The notes: generated by a model not told the origin, from the sequence alone. 42,763 nt of DNA from Odoribacter sp. (GCA_020024465.1 JAHHTT010000016.1:1-42763), one strand, 5' to 3'. Positions 24,791 through 34,240 are shown, numbered from the stretch's first letter. A program made the numbers and translations.

Positions 24791-27559
24791 ATGGAATACA
24801 ACTTCAAAGAAATAGAACAAAAGTGGCAAAACTATTGGCGAGAAAATCAAACGTATAAAGTAGAGACAGATCCTTCAAAACCTAAATTTTATGTTCTGGA
24901 CATGTTTCCATACCCTTCCGGAGCCGGATTACATGTTGGACATCCCTTAGGATATATTGCATCCGATATTTATTCCAGATACAAGCGTCTGAAAGGTTTC
25001 AATGTGCTTCACCCTATGGGATACGACGCTTATGGCCTTCCGGCAGAACAGTATGCCATCCAAACAGGACAACACCCAGCCATCACTACCGAAAAAAATA
25101 TAGCCCGTTACCGCGAACAATTGGATAAAATAGGTTTCTCCTATGACTGGAATCGAGAAGTTCGCACTTGTAATCCACAATACTATAAATGGACTCAATG
25201 GGCATTTATCCAAATGTTCAATCATTGGTTCAATAAAAACACTCAAAAAGCTGAACCTATAAAACAGTTGATTGCGACTTTTGCAGCGGAGGGCAACGCA
25301 CACATCAATGCTGCTTGTTCTGAAACGCCTGCATTCACAGCAACGGAATGGAATACAATGAGCGAACAGCAACAACAAAATCTGCTGCTCAATTACCGTA
25401 TTGCTTATCTGGCAGATACAATGGTTAACTGGTGTCCACAATTAGGCACTGTATTGGCAAATGACGAAGTAAAGGACGGTCTGTCTGTTCGCGGGGGATA
25501 TCCGGTAATTCAAAAAAATATGCGTCAATGGTCTCTCCGTGTTTCTGCTTACGCACAGCGTCTGCTTGACGGCTTAGACACTGTTGATTGGTCTGACTCA
25601 TTAAAAGATATACAGCGTAATTGGATTGGACGTTCACAAGGAGCCGATATTATTTTCAACGTAAAAGATTCTGACATTCAACTAAAAATATTCACCACCC
25701 GTCCTGATACAATCTATGGTGTAAGTTTTATGGTATTAGCTCCGGAGAGTGAATTTGTCAAAAAGCTCACTACTTCCGGACAGGCAAATGCTGTCGCAGA
25801 ATATTTGGACTACGTTGCCAAACGGACAGAACGTGAACGTCAAAGCGAAGTAAAAACTGTCACCGGAGTATTTTCCGGCTCTTATGCAGTCAATCCTTTC
25901 ACAAACGAAGCGATTCCTGTATGGATCAGTGAATATGTATTGGCCGGCTATGGCACAGGTGCCATCATGGCAGTACCAGCCCACGATAGCCGTGATTATG
26001 CCTTTGCTCGTAAATTTAACCTCCCGATTGTTCCGGTAGTCGATAACGGACAATCTAGCGATTTAAGCGAAAGTTCCTATGATGCCAAAGAAGGTTACAT
26101 GATTAACAGCGGGACCATCAATGGAATGAATGTAAAAGAAGCAATTCGATTTATCGCCGAAGAAGTCGAAAAACGAGGCATCGGAAAAAGTAAAATCAAC
26201 TACCGTCTGCGCGATGCCATCTTCAGTCGCCAACGTTATTGGGGAGAACCGTTCCCTGTTTATTACAAAAAGGGGATACCTTATATGATGGACGAATCAA
26301 AACTGCCTCTGGAACTGCCGGAAATTGACAAATATCTACCGACAGAAAGCGGTGAACCTCCTTTAGGACGTGCCAAAAACTGGGTGACAGAAGAAGGCTA
26401 TCCGATAGAACTGAACACCATGCCCGGCTTTGCCGGATCTTCCGCCTATTATTTGCGTTACATGGATCCTATCAACGATCAGGCTATTGTAGGAAAAGAA
26501 GCCAACAGATACTGGCGTAATGTCGATTTATATCTTGGAGGAGCAGAACATGCTACCGGGCACCTGATTTATTCCCGTTTCTGGAATATGTTTCTATATG
26601 ATTTAGGAGTTATATGTGAATCCGAACCATTTAAAAAGCTCATCAACCAAGGAATGATTCAAGGACGTTCCAATTTCGTATATCGAATTACAGGTACCAA
26701 TAAATACGTTTCTGCCGGTCTGAAAAAACAATATGAAACGACAGAAATTCACGTTGATGTAAACATCGTACACAACGACATTCTAGACATTGAAGCCTTC
26801 AAACACTGGATGCCCGACTTCGCAAATGCTGAATTCATTTTGGAAGACGGGAAATACATATGCGGTTGGGCTATTGAAAAAATGTCAAAATCAATGTTTA
26901 ATGTCATCAACCCTGATGACATTATCGCACAATTCGGTGCTGATACATTACGTCTGTACGAAATGTTCTTAGGTCCGCTTGAGGCTCACAAACCTTGGGA
27001 TACACAGGGTATTGACGGAGTATATAAATTCCTCCGTAAATTCTGGCGTCTATACCAACAGGATGAAAATTTTATTGTCAGTGAAGAGGCTCCCATAAAA
27101 GAGGAACTGAAAATATTGCACAAGACATTGAAGAAAATAGAATTTGACATTGAAAACTTCTCTTTCAATACATCGATTCCGGCATTCATGATTTGTGTTA
27201 ACGAATTGGGGGCTCTGAAATGCAACAAACGGGCAATTCTCGAACCACTGGTAATAGCCATCTCCCCTTATGCCCCTCACATTGCCGAAGAAATATGGCA
27301 TTTACTGGGACACACAACCAGCATCACCACAGCAACTTTCCCACAATGGGATGAAAAATACCTCACAGAAGACAACTTCGAATATCCGGTATCTTTCAAT
27401 GGTAAAGTTCGTTTCAAACTCTCAATGCCACTCACGGCGACCAACGCAGATATTGAAACAATTGTCAGAACTTCTCCCGATGCTGCCAAATGGTTGGATG
27501 GCAAAGAAATTCGCAAAATGATTATCGTACCTAAAAAAATTATTAATGTAGTTATCTGA
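24791..27559 (+). CDS. leuS: Leucyl-tRNA synthetase
   Basis: Class I synthetase that charges tRNA-Leu with leucine. The 922-residue product has the HIGH-type motif HVGHPLGY (48-55), preceded by MFPYPSGAGL, the CP1 editing domain (about 230-430) with TTRPDTIYGV and GTGAIMAVPAHDSRD, a catalytic-core return with RYWGEPFPVYY and RYMDP, and KMSKS at about 697-701. The anticodon-binding helical domain and a short C-terminal tail (GKEIRKMIIVPKKIINVVI) close it. This is the bacterial LeuS layout at normal length for Bacteroidota. Its terminator overlaps the end of the convergent DUF454 gene. Confidence 0.98.
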   Translation: MEYNFKEIEQKWQNYWRENQTYKVETDPSKPKFYVLDMFPYPSGAGLHVGHPLGYIASDIYSRYKRLKGFNVLHPMGYDAYGLPAEQYAIQTGQHPAITTEKNIARYREQLDKIGFSYDWNREVRTCNPQYYKWTQWAFIQMFNHWFNKNTQKAEPIKQLIATFAAEGNAHINAACSETPAFTATEWNTMSEQQQQNLLLNYRIAYLADTMVNWCPQLGTVLANDEVKDGLSVRGGYPVIQKNMRQWSLRVSAYAQRLLDGLDTVDWSDSLKDIQRNWIGRSQGADIIFNVKDSDIQLKIFTTRPDTIYGVSFMVLAPESEFVKKLTTSGQANAVAEYLDYVAKRTERERQSEVKTVTGVFSGSYAVNPFTNEAIPVWISEYVLAGYGTGAIMAVPAHDSRDYAFARKFNLPIVPVVDNGQSSDLSESSYDAKEGYMINSGTINGMNVKEAIRFIAEEVEKRGIGKSKINYRLRDAIFSRQRYWGEPFPVYYKKGIPYMMDESKLPLELPEIDKYLPTESGEPPLGRAKNWVTEEGYPIELNTMPGFAGSSAYYLRYMDPINDQAIVGKEANRYWRNVDLYLGGAEHATGHLIYSRFWNMFLYDLGVICESEPFKKLINQGMIQGRSNFVYRITGTNKYVSAGLKKQYETTEIHVDVNIVHNDILDIEAFKHWMPDFANAEFILEDGKYICGWAIEKMSKSMFNVINPDDIIAQFGADTLRLYEMFLGPLEAHKPWDTQGIDGVYKFLRKFWRLYQQDENFIVSEEAPIKEELKILHKTLKKIEFDIENFSFNTSIPAFMICVNELGALKCNKRAILEPLVIAISPYAPHIAEEIWHLLGHTTSITTATFPQWDEKYLTEDNFEYPVSFNGKVRFKLSMPLTATNADIETIVRTSPDAAKWLDGKEIRKMIIVPKKIINVVI

Positions 27560-27568
27560 AAACAGAGG

Positions 27569-27599
27569 AAACGGCTTCAAGGCCGTTTTTTCTTTTTTT
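27569..27599 (+). terminator. leuS terminator, overlapping the end of the DUF454 gene
   Basis: Stem AAACGGC (27569-27575) with GCCGTTT (27582-27588), a six-base loop, then TTTCTTTTTTT. On the opposite strand the same bases encode the last residues and stop of the DUF454 protein. Confidence 0.85.
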
Positions 27600-27960
27600 G
27601 AGCTGTCGGAACCACATATAATACACAATAGCTGCCGATACACCCCAGCAACATTAATATGATACGGGCATAGATATGTTCAAAAAAACAAAATGAAGAA
27701 ATAGATATCATCGTCCACATACAGACCAAAGACACCGCTTTAGACAACACACTCGCTCCCCCATGTTCTTCATAACAACGAATATATTTTCCCAGCCAAG
27801 AACGGTGCAACCGATTGTGCAGAGTCTTGGAACTTTTATAAAACAACCAGGAACTCAACAACAGAAAAGGAGTCGTAGGCAAACCGGGAACAAATATTCC
27901 GATTATACCCAGAACGACAGAAACAGAGCCGATAACTATATACAAAGTCTTTTTCATCAT
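27577..27960 (-). CDS. DUF454 (YbaN-like) small inner-membrane protein
   Basis: Membrane protein of 127 residues and unknown function. The family signature is plain: GIFVPGLPTTPFLLLSSWLF (about 21-40), followed by YKSSKTLHNRLHRSWLGKYI. Hydrophobic segments lie at about 5-24, 28-42, 75-93 and 97-114. The C-terminus AQKKKKRP is encoded by the leuS terminator read on the other strand. It begins in a 4-bp overlap with the dus stop (ATGA) and is the last gene of a six-gene operon. The next Met, one codon later, is an alternative start. Confidence 0.9.
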   Translation of the reverse strand: MMKKTLYIVIGSVSVVLGIIGIFVPGLPTTPFLLLSSWLFYKSSKTLHNRLHRSWLGKYIRCYEEHGGASVLSKAVSLVCMWTMISISSFCFFEHIYARIILMLLGCIGSYCVLYVVPTAQKKKKRP

Positions 27961-28895
27961 CCGAAAATCAATTTCACTGCCTCCGCATATTGAGATATAC
28001 GATTGGATTTCTTAATCATCTTTAATAATTTTCGATCGGTTGCAGGCAGAAAATACTCCCACAACGACTGCATCTTATTCAATAATTGCATTTCCCCCTG
28101 TAAAATATCTGCATAAGCAGCAAACAACTCCTGATGGAAAGCTGCCAGAACAGCCTTACTATTCTTTTGAACATTGATTTCCTGTTGTTTAAATTGTACA
28201 GCCAACCATGGATTTGCAAGTAATCCACGTCCTAAAGCAATACCTTTAAGAGCAGGAAACATTTTCAAAATACGATTTATACAATCAAGTGTCAACACAT
28301 CTCCATTATAGAATAGAGGATGTTTTACCGATTCATAAAATGCTGCAAAAGCATCAGGATGGACAGGCCCTTTATACTGCTGTTTCCCTGTGCGGGCGTG
28401 CAATGTCACGTGATCCAATGAAAAATCATTAATTATATCCACCAAAGCCAAACACTCTTGGTCATCCTCCCATCCCAATCTCATTTTCAATGAAAACCGT
28501 ATTGCCGGAAACTCTTTCACTGCCCGCAACATTTCTTCCACCAACCTCGGGTAAGGCAACATCCCCGCCCCCTTCCTTTTTCCTGCGATTAAAGGAAACG
28601 GACATCCCATATTCACATCTGCTCGCCTGTATCCTTTCTCATACAGCATTTCTGCCAACCGACAGAACTCATCATGTGACCCCGGTAAAATCTGGGGGAC
28701 AAGTTCTATCCCCTTATTTAAACCGGGATCGATATCCCGCAAATCACGTCGGCGGAACCCTCCTCTCTCCATTCGGATAAACGGAGTATAATAAACATCT
28801 ATGCCGCCAAAATATTTTATAAAAGCATTTCGGAAAATATAATCGGAATATCCCTGTAAAGGAGCAAAATGAAACTCATATAACTGTCCGTCCAT
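27957..28895 (-). CDS. tRNA-dihydrouridine synthase family protein
   Basis: FMN-dependent enzyme that reduces uridine to dihydrouridine in tRNA D-loops. In 312 residues the TIM-barrel landmarks are visible: FAPLQGYSDYIFRN (10-23), the catalytic-cysteine motif DVNMGCPFP (93-101, Cys98), SLKMRLGWEDD, VTLHARTGKQQYKGP, FYNGDVLT and the FMN-phosphate segment GIALGRGLLANPWL. Which uridine it modifies cannot be told. It lies 18 bp after the nuclease gene and overlaps DUF454. Confidence 0.93.
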   Translation of the reverse strand: MDGQLYEFHFAPLQGYSDYIFRNAFIKYFGGIDVYYTPFIRMERGGFRRRDLRDIDPGLNKGIELVPQILPGSHDEFCRLAEMLYEKGYRRADVNMGCPFPLIAGKRKGAGMLPYPRLVEEMLRAVKEFPAIRFSLKMRLGWEDDQECLALVDIINDFSLDHVTLHARTGKQQYKGPVHPDAFAAFYESVKHPLFYNGDVLTLDCINRILKMFPALKGIALGRGLLANPWLAVQFKQQEINVQKNSKAVLAAFHQELFAAYADILQGEMQLLNKMQSLWEYFLPATDRKLLKMIKKSNRISQYAEAVKLIFG

Positions 28896-28913
28896 CTGTT
28901 ATTCTCTAATAAT

Positions 28914-29762
28914 TCACCATTTTTTCATATCAGCAGAAGCCTCCAGACGATCTTCCAAAGCATCCGGCAATTGCGAAAAAAAATCAAGACCGGTAACCAT
29001 TTCAACAGAATCAACCGAGACGACATAATCTACAATCGATTTTTTACTTTTAGCATTAGGCAAGATAAAGCCTATCATCTCTCTTCTGGAAGGAGAGTAG
29101 ACCACTTTATAATAATATCCCGGCACAGTCACTTTATTTTCCCCGATTTCGCCCCTGGAATCTTTAAAAACAGGACCGGTAACAACCCATACTCTCTCGC
29201 GGACTCCCCATGTACGCACTTGTTCTTCAAGCCTTTTCCAAATTCCACGATTAAAACCCGGCACCTGAGGAGACATATTCGACATAAAAAATGTCTCACT
29301 CATTATCTCCGACGACGAAGTCATATCCCCCGCAGGACACAAATGCCCGCGGTCATAACCGCACCCTTTATAATCAGCCGGGTCTGCACTACCGGTTTTT
29401 ACAGCCGGGTCTCTTCTGAAATCATCGGTTCTTGAAACTTTCCCGCTTCCTTGTCCCAAACTCGGAGAATAATACACCCACAAAGCTTGCTCATGTTCCT
29501 CACTATAACCCAATACATAACACCGGTGGCGCACAATCTCACCCTCTCCCCGCGGCAAACATTCTGCCATATCCACCTCTTCTGCGGACAATTTGCCGAC
29601 AGCTTCTGTCTCTTCAACAAAAATCTGCCCAAGAGCCTTTTCCAGACATTCTACATCATTATGATAATAGTAGCCTGCACCAAAAAACAAAGCGGCTACC
29701 GCTACACAAAGAAAAAATCTAAAACTACCCCTATTCTTATTTCTTTTCTTTCTTCTACCCAT
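28914..29762 (-). CDS. Membrane-anchored or secreted DNA/RNA non-specific endonuclease (NUC family)
   Basis: Beta-beta-alpha-Me nuclease related to Serratia nuclease/NucA. A basic N-terminus (GRRKKRNKNRGS) precedes one hydrophobic helix (about 14-32), so the enzyme is exported or held in the inner membrane facing the periplasm. The active site reads YDRGHLCPAGDM (136-147), with His140 as general base, and a later SNMSPQVPGFNRGIW (161-175), with Asn171 as the metal ligand. The segment at 43-72 is acidic. Length (282) is normal. Its ATG overlaps the S41 protease stop by one base (TAATG), so translation is probably coupled. Likely role: degradation of external or periplasmic nucleic acid; a defence role is possible but unsupported. 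Confidence 0.93.
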   Translation of the reverse strand: MGRRKKRNKNRGSFRFFLCVAVAALFFGAGYYYHNDVECLEKALGQIFVEETEAVGKLSAEEVDMAECLPRGEGEIVRHRCYVLGYSEEHEQALWVYYSPSLGQGSGKVSRTDDFRRDPAVKTGSADPADYKGCGYDRGHLCPAGDMTSSSEIMSETFFMSNMSPQVPGFNRGIWKRLEEQVRTWGVRERVWVVTGPVFKDSRGEIGENKVTVPGYYYKVVYSPSRREMIGFILPNAKSKKSIVDYVVSVDSVEMVTGLDFFSQLPDALEDRLEASADMKKW

Positions 29763-31366
29763 TATACTTCAAGCGCTCTCTTAATCGTTTTATCATCCAT
29801 ATAATAGATCGGGAAAAATCCGTCATCATCCAGCACATGCCTACCGATGAATGCCTTAATCGTCGTTTCCAATATCACATGGGAAGTACGGATACCTTTA
29901 ACATCCCGTTTTACCCCATAACGAACGGCATAATCAGCCATTTCATCAACCAGGTCAAAGCGTTCCAAATATTCAAGCAACTGCTTATAATCCTTGATAT
30001 CTTTCATTTCCTGACGATGTTTGTCCATGAATTCAAATGTATATTCATAAAGAAGCTGTTTTTTACGGCTCACTTCTACCAGATAATCTGAATATCCACT
30101 GGTATCATTCGGAACGAAAACATCAGGCATTACACCACCGCCGCCATAAACCGTACGTCCACCGATTGTCTTGAATTTTAAATTCTCGTCAAAATGGATA
30201 CTGTCTTTCTGCAAAAACTCTCCGTGCATAATCCGCTCGTAGATATCACTGTAATACTTTTCTTTCCCTTGATCATAAGGTTTCTGAATAGACCGTCCGG
30301 AAGGTATATAATAACGGGCGACCGTCAACCGTAACGCAGATCCATCCGGCAACACACGTTGTTCCTGCACCAACCCCTTACCAAACGAACGTCTTCCAAT
30401 AATCGTTCCCCGATCATTATCCTGAATTGCTCCGGCAAAAATCTCACTGGCAGATGCACTGAAATCATTTATCAACACCTCCAACGGCAATTCCTTATAT
30501 TGCCCCCTGCCATTGGAATTGTAATCCATTCGAGGAGCAGCCTTACCCTGTGTATACAATATCAGTCTGCCTTCCGGCAAAAATTCATTGATCATTTGTA
30601 TTGCCACCGGCAAAATCCCTCCCTCATTATCCCGCAAGTCAACAATCACTCTTTTCATGCCCTGTGCGGACAATTTTTCCAAAGACTGCATGAATTCATT
30701 GTAAGTGTTCATTCCAAAGGTATTCACTTTCACCAAACCGGTTGTATCATCCACCATATAGGCAACTGCCACGCTCTTAATAGGAATATTCCCTCTCACA
30801 ACCCGCTTTATAAGCGGCTTTGTTTCTCCTCTACGGGCCAATGTCAGTGTCACTTCCGTTCCAACTTCTCCCCTCATCAGCTTCATGATGGCATCCGTTT
30901 CCATATTACATCCGGCCACCAACGAATCATTCACCCGCACAATCCGGTCACCATCCTGCAATCCTGCTTTTTCTGCCGGTCCTCCGGGCACTACCTTCAC
31001 CACTGTCACGGTATCCAAATACTTATAGAACTGCACTCCGACACCTCCGAAATTTCCTACCATCTCCTCATTTACCCGCTGCATATCCTTAGCCGGGATA
31101 TACACCGTATGCGGATCCAAATCACTCAGAATCTGAGGGATTGCATTCTCCTCTATTTTATGGATATCCACTGTATCGACATACGAATAGTTAATCATAT
31201 TCAAAATAAGGTCCAACTTGCTTCCCTGCATTGGAGCCATAGAATTCTTTCCCATAGGAATCTGTATCTTCTGCCGGCTCATTGCTGCATTTATCAACAT
31301 TCCCAGCACGACAGCCGCAGCCAATAGCACAGGAAAAAGAATTGCTCTGAATTTATTATTATACAT
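29762..31366 (-). CDS. S41-family C-terminal processing protease (Ctp/Prc-like)
   Basis: Periplasmic serine protease that trims protein C-termini. The 534-residue product has a signal-anchor at about 8-30, a PDZ domain at about 95-180 (VQFYKYLDTVTVVKVVPGGPAEKAG, LQDGDRIVRVNDSL), and the S41 catalytic core: VIVDLRDNEGGIL, the nucleophile in NDFSASASEIFAGA and the general-base lysine in GRRSFGKGLVQ. The C-terminal 130 residues are helical. The gene is six bases downstream of the dCMP deaminase and overlaps the nuclease start. Confidence 0.95.
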   Translation of the reverse strand: MYNNKFRAILFPVLLAAAVVLGMLINAAMSRQKIQIPMGKNSMAPMQGSKLDLILNMINYSYVDTVDIHKIEENAIPQILSDLDPHTVYIPAKDMQRVNEEMVGNFGGVGVQFYKYLDTVTVVKVVPGGPAEKAGLQDGDRIVRVNDSLVAGCNMETDAIMKLMRGEVGTEVTLTLARRGETKPLIKRVVRGNIPIKSVAVAYMVDDTTGLVKVNTFGMNTYNEFMQSLEKLSAQGMKRVIVDLRDNEGGILPVAIQMINEFLPEGRLILYTQGKAAPRMDYNSNGRGQYKELPLEVLINDFSASASEIFAGAIQDNDRGTIIGRRSFGKGLVQEQRVLPDGSALRLTVARYYIPSGRSIQKPYDQGKEKYYSDIYERIMHGEFLQKDSIHFDENLKFKTIGGRTVYGGGGVMPDVFVPNDTSGYSDYLVEVSRKKQLLYEYTFEFMDKHRQEMKDIKDYKQLLEYLERFDLVDEMADYAVRYGVKRDVKGIRTSHVILETTIKAFIGRHVLDDDGFFPIYYMDDKTIKRALEV

Positions 31367-31372
31367 ACTTTC

Positions 31373-31807
31373 TTAGTTTTGTTTTATTTCTATAAAATCA
31401 ACTTTCACACCGGCTTTTTCCAGCAATTCTATCCCGTCACTGCAACGATACAGTTCTGAATAAACCACCCGTCTGATTCCCGATTGGATAATCAGCTTGG
31501 CACACTCAATACAAGGCGAAGCCGTTACATATAATGTGGCGCCATCACTGCTATTGCTCGACTTGGCAACTTTTGTAATCGCATTTGCCTCCGCATGCAA
31601 AACATAGGGTTTGGTACGCTCCTGCTCATCCTCGCATATATTTTCAAAACCGGAAGGGGTTCCGTTATACCCATCTGAAATAATCGACTTATCCTTCACG
31701 ATCAACGCTCCCACCTGCCGGCGTTTGCAATATGAATTTTCCGCCCAGATGCGCGCCATACGCAGATAGCGGACATCCAACAGCCTTTGTTTTGCCAAAT
31801 CTTCCAT
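31373..31807 (-). CDS. dCMP deaminase family protein (ComEB-like)
   Basis: Zinc enzyme converting dCMP to dUMP for thymidylate synthesis. In 144 residues the zinc site is complete: HAEAN (71-75; His71 ligand, Glu73 proton shuttle) and TASPCIECAK (95-104; Cys99 and Cys102). YNGTPSGFENIC (47-58) is the dCMP-specific loop that separates this family from cytidine deaminases. The frame opens at a TTG two codons upstream; the ATG at 31807 is taken. It is 25 bp after the polyprenyl synthase gene and six before S41. Confidence 0.93.
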   Translation of the reverse strand: MEDLAKQRLLDVRYLRMARIWAENSYCKRRQVGALIVKDKSIISDGYNGTPSGFENICEDEQERTKPYVLHAEANAITKVAKSSNSSDGATLYVTASPCIECAKLIIQSGIRRVVYSELYRCSDGIELLEKAGVKVDFIEIKQN

Positions 31808-31832
31808 AATCAATCTATTACCGTCCTGCTTC

Positions 31833-32807
31833 CTAATTTTTCCTACTGCCGATGTAATCCATCATTTCCCGGAAATACACCTTCCGATCCTCTGGTACAT
31901 CAACCTTATCCAACGCTTCACGGCTCTTCTGCATATAATTGTCTATTTTAGCCATCACCACCTCCTTGATTCCGGTCCGGTTGTAAATTTCTGTCACAGC
32001 CTTGATTTTCTCCTCCGGATCAAACTCTTTCCTGACAATCCACTCTTTCAGCAAAGCCTTATCCTCCGGACTCGCCAACTCCAATGCCTTAATCAACATA
32101 TAAGTCTTCTTATTGCTTAATATGTCGCCCCCTATTTTTTTTCCGAATTCAGCTACATCTCCATACACATCCAAATAATCATCCTGCAACTGGAACACCA
32201 GTCCCAAATAACCGCCAAAATCATACAAAGCTTTATACTCATGCTCCGGCGCTCCCGCCACCAAAGCCCCATGCCGGATACTGCCGGCAATCAGTACGGA
32301 AGTCTTCAGATAAATCATATTGATATACTCCTGCTCGGTCACATCATCACGAGTTTCAAACTCCATATCATACTGCTGACCTTTACAGACATCCATCGCC
32401 ACCTGATTGAATCCGTCAATGGCACGGCGCAAATACTCATCCTCCACCATTTCAATCATTTTATAAGCAATAATAGCTGCCGCATCGCCGCTCAAAATGG
32501 CAACGTTGCTATTCCACTTCTTGTGTACGGTCTGGCGTCCGCGACGCAATTCCGCATCATCCATCACATCATCATGCAACAATGTATAATTATGAAAAAT
32601 CTCGATACCAATCACTGATTTCAAAATTTTCTCCACATCATCCCGATAAAGATTGTAAGCAAGCAAAGCCAACACCGGACGCAACCTTTTGCCTCCATCC
32701 TCCATAATGTATTTGATAGGTTCGAACAAAGAAACAGGTGCTTCTACATACTCCTGCTTATCCAATTCTGTCTTAATGCAATTGCGTAACTCTTCGATTG
32801 TATACAT
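31833..32807 (-). CDS. Trans-polyprenyl diphosphate synthase (short-chain type likely)
   Basis: Condenses isopentenyl diphosphate with allylic diphosphates to make isoprenoid precursors. Of 324 residues, the first aspartate-rich motif is DDVMD (79-83), the second DDYLD within FQLQDDYLDVYGD, and GGKRLRP (38-44) binds the diphosphate. The fifth residue before the first motif is tyrosine (Tyr74), a bulky residue that in related enzymes limits the product to about C15-C20; product length is inference. The frame extends eight codons upstream to a TTG, but the ATG at 32807 is the better start. It is first of a six-gene minus-strand run ending with DUF454. Confidence 0.94.
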   Translation of the reverse strand: MYTIEELRNCIKTELDKQEYVEAPVSLFEPIKYIMEDGGKRLRPVLALLAYNLYRDDVEKILKSVIGIEIFHNYTLLHDDVMDDAELRRGRQTVHKKWNSNVAILSGDAAAIIAYKMIEMVEDEYLRRAIDGFNQVAMDVCKGQQYDMEFETRDDVTEQEYINMIYLKTSVLIAGSIRHGALVAGAPEHEYKALYDFGGYLGLVFQLQDDYLDVYGDVAEFGKKIGGDILSNKKTYMLIKALELASPEDKALLKEWIVRKEFDPEEKIKAVTEIYNRTGIKEVVMAKIDNYMQKSREALDKVDVPEDRKVYFREMMDYIGSRKN

Positions 32808-32895
32808 AATTTCTTCTGTTAATTTAAGCAAGGTGCTAAATTAGCAAAAGAAGCGTAAAAACAGAACAATATACTCTTATTTTAAGAAATAATTA

Positions 32896-34038
32896 CTATT
32901 TGCAGTTTTCCAGAATCCGACGGGCCACCTCTGCCGTAACGTCACCATCCTCACCCAGACTCACATTTCTCTTCATAAAACGGCGTTCAATTTCAAGAAT
33001 CGTATCATCACCTATCTGTGCATCTCCCAGGCGGGTAGGCAATCCCAAACTACGGAAAAACGCTTCTGTCTCCTCTATGGTCCGATCTGCCCGTTCTTCA
33101 TCCGATCCGTCACAGATGCCCCATACACGTTCACCGAGCTGTACCAATTTCGCCATTTTCTTCTGCTTCAGCGTACGCCACAATCCGGGCAACACAATAG
33201 CCAGCGTAGCGCCGTGAGTCAGTCCGTGCAGAGCGGTCAATTCATGACCTATCATGTGGGTAGCCCAGTCTTCACATACTCCCATTGCAATAAAATGATT
33301 CAATCCCATTGTAGCACAAAGCATGAAATCTGCCATTTTATCATAATCTTTCTGATTTTCCATGATTGACGGTGCAATCTCCACCAATGACCGGACAATG
33401 CCCTCTGCCCAACGGTCCATCAGCCTCGACTGTCCCGGACGGGTCATATATTGCTCCATCACATGTACGAAAGTATCCGCAATACCGCAAGCCACCTGCC
33501 ATTTCGGTAGAGTAAACGTTACGGTCGGGTCGAGGATGGAGAATACCGGATTAAAAGAATGAAAGGCAAATTTCTCGGCAGTCTCCTTTCTCGAAATCAC
33601 GGCGCCGTTATTCATCTCCGACCCAGTTGCGGGGAGAGTCGACACCGCAGCCAAAGGCACCGCATTCCTGCACACTCCCTTCAACACCAAATCCCATGCA
33701 TCACCATCATACAGCAGCCCGGCTGCAATCAATTTCGTTCCGTCAATCACACTTCCGCCTCCCACAGCCAACAGAAAATCCACTTTTTTTTCCTTTCCCA
33801 ACCTGATAGCTTCGCGCAAAGTTTCCACTTTCGGATTTGATTCAATTCCCCAGAATTCAACCGTTTCAAAGTCTTTCAAAGCCTCCTTTACCTGCTCATA
33901 CACGCCATTTGTCCTCACGCTTCCGCCTCCGAAAGTCACCATCACACGTTTTCCTGCCGGAATTTCCTTTGCCAGCCGGGCAATCATACCTTTCCCAAAA
34001 ATCAACTTGGTCGGGTTTTGAAAAATAAAGTTTTCCAT
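32896..34038 (-). CDS. Iron-containing alcohol dehydrogenase (YqhD/butanol-dehydrogenase type)
   Basis: Group III NAD(P)-dependent alcohol dehydrogenase, probably reducing aldehydes. The 380-residue protein opens with FIFQNPTKLIFGKG, characteristic of the YqhD/BDH branch. Cofactor loops are GGGS (37-40) and VGGGSVIDGTK (92-102), followed by LPATGSEMN. Metal ligands are expected in CGIADTFVHVMEQ and in HMIGHELTALHGLTHGATLAI. Length is right. No promoter was recognised in the 130 bp before it. It is 88 bp upstream of the polyprenyl synthase gene and may be transcribed alone. Confidence 0.95.
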   Translation of the reverse strand: MENFIFQNPTKLIFGKGMIARLAKEIPAGKRVMVTFGGGSVRTNGVYEQVKEALKDFETVEFWGIESNPKVETLREAIRLGKEKKVDFLLAVGGGSVIDGTKLIAAGLLYDGDAWDLVLKGVCRNAVPLAAVSTLPATGSEMNNGAVISRKETAEKFAFHSFNPVFSILDPTVTFTLPKWQVACGIADTFVHVMEQYMTRPGQSRLMDRWAEGIVRSLVEIAPSIMENQKDYDKMADFMLCATMGLNHFIAMGVCEDWATHMIGHELTALHGLTHGATLAIVLPGLWRTLKQKKMAKLVQLGERVWGICDGSDEERADRTIEETEAFFRSLGLPTRLGDAQIGDDTILEIERRFMKRNVSLGEDGDVTAEVARRILENCK

Positions 34039-34168
34039 AATCGTATTTTATTGTTTTCAACCAATATAACTGAAATCGTTGTTGCATCGTTTTAAATCAC
34101 TTTCAGGGAAAAAGCAATAAACGGATAATCAACAATAAAAAATGAAAAGAACTTGGATTTTTAAATTG

Positions 34169-34240
34169 TAGCCGAGCCGGGAATCGAACCCGAATCTAAA
34201 GTTTAGGAAACTTCCGTTCTATCCATTGAACTACTCAGCC
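34169..34240 (-). tRNA. tRNA-Arg (anticodon CCU)
   Basis: Read on the minus strand, the cloverleaf folds fully: acceptor GGCTGAG/CTCGGCT (two wobble pairs), D-stem GTTC/GAAC, anticodon stem GAAGT/ACTTT with loop TTCCTAA giving anticodon CCT, and T-stem TCGGG/CCCGG around TTCGATT. The 3' CCA is not encoded. It reads AGG arginine codons. No integrase or element lies beside it in the window. Confidence 0.93.

Noticed and set aside
30359..31327. Long 322-codon plus-strand frame
   Set aside because: Fully antisense to the S41 protease gene, rich in His, Ser and Cys as expected of a shadow frame, and no recognisable domain.
34169..34240. tRNA-Arg as integration site of a mobile element
   Set aside because: No integrase, no repeated tRNA 3' end, and both flanks are ordinary metabolic genes.
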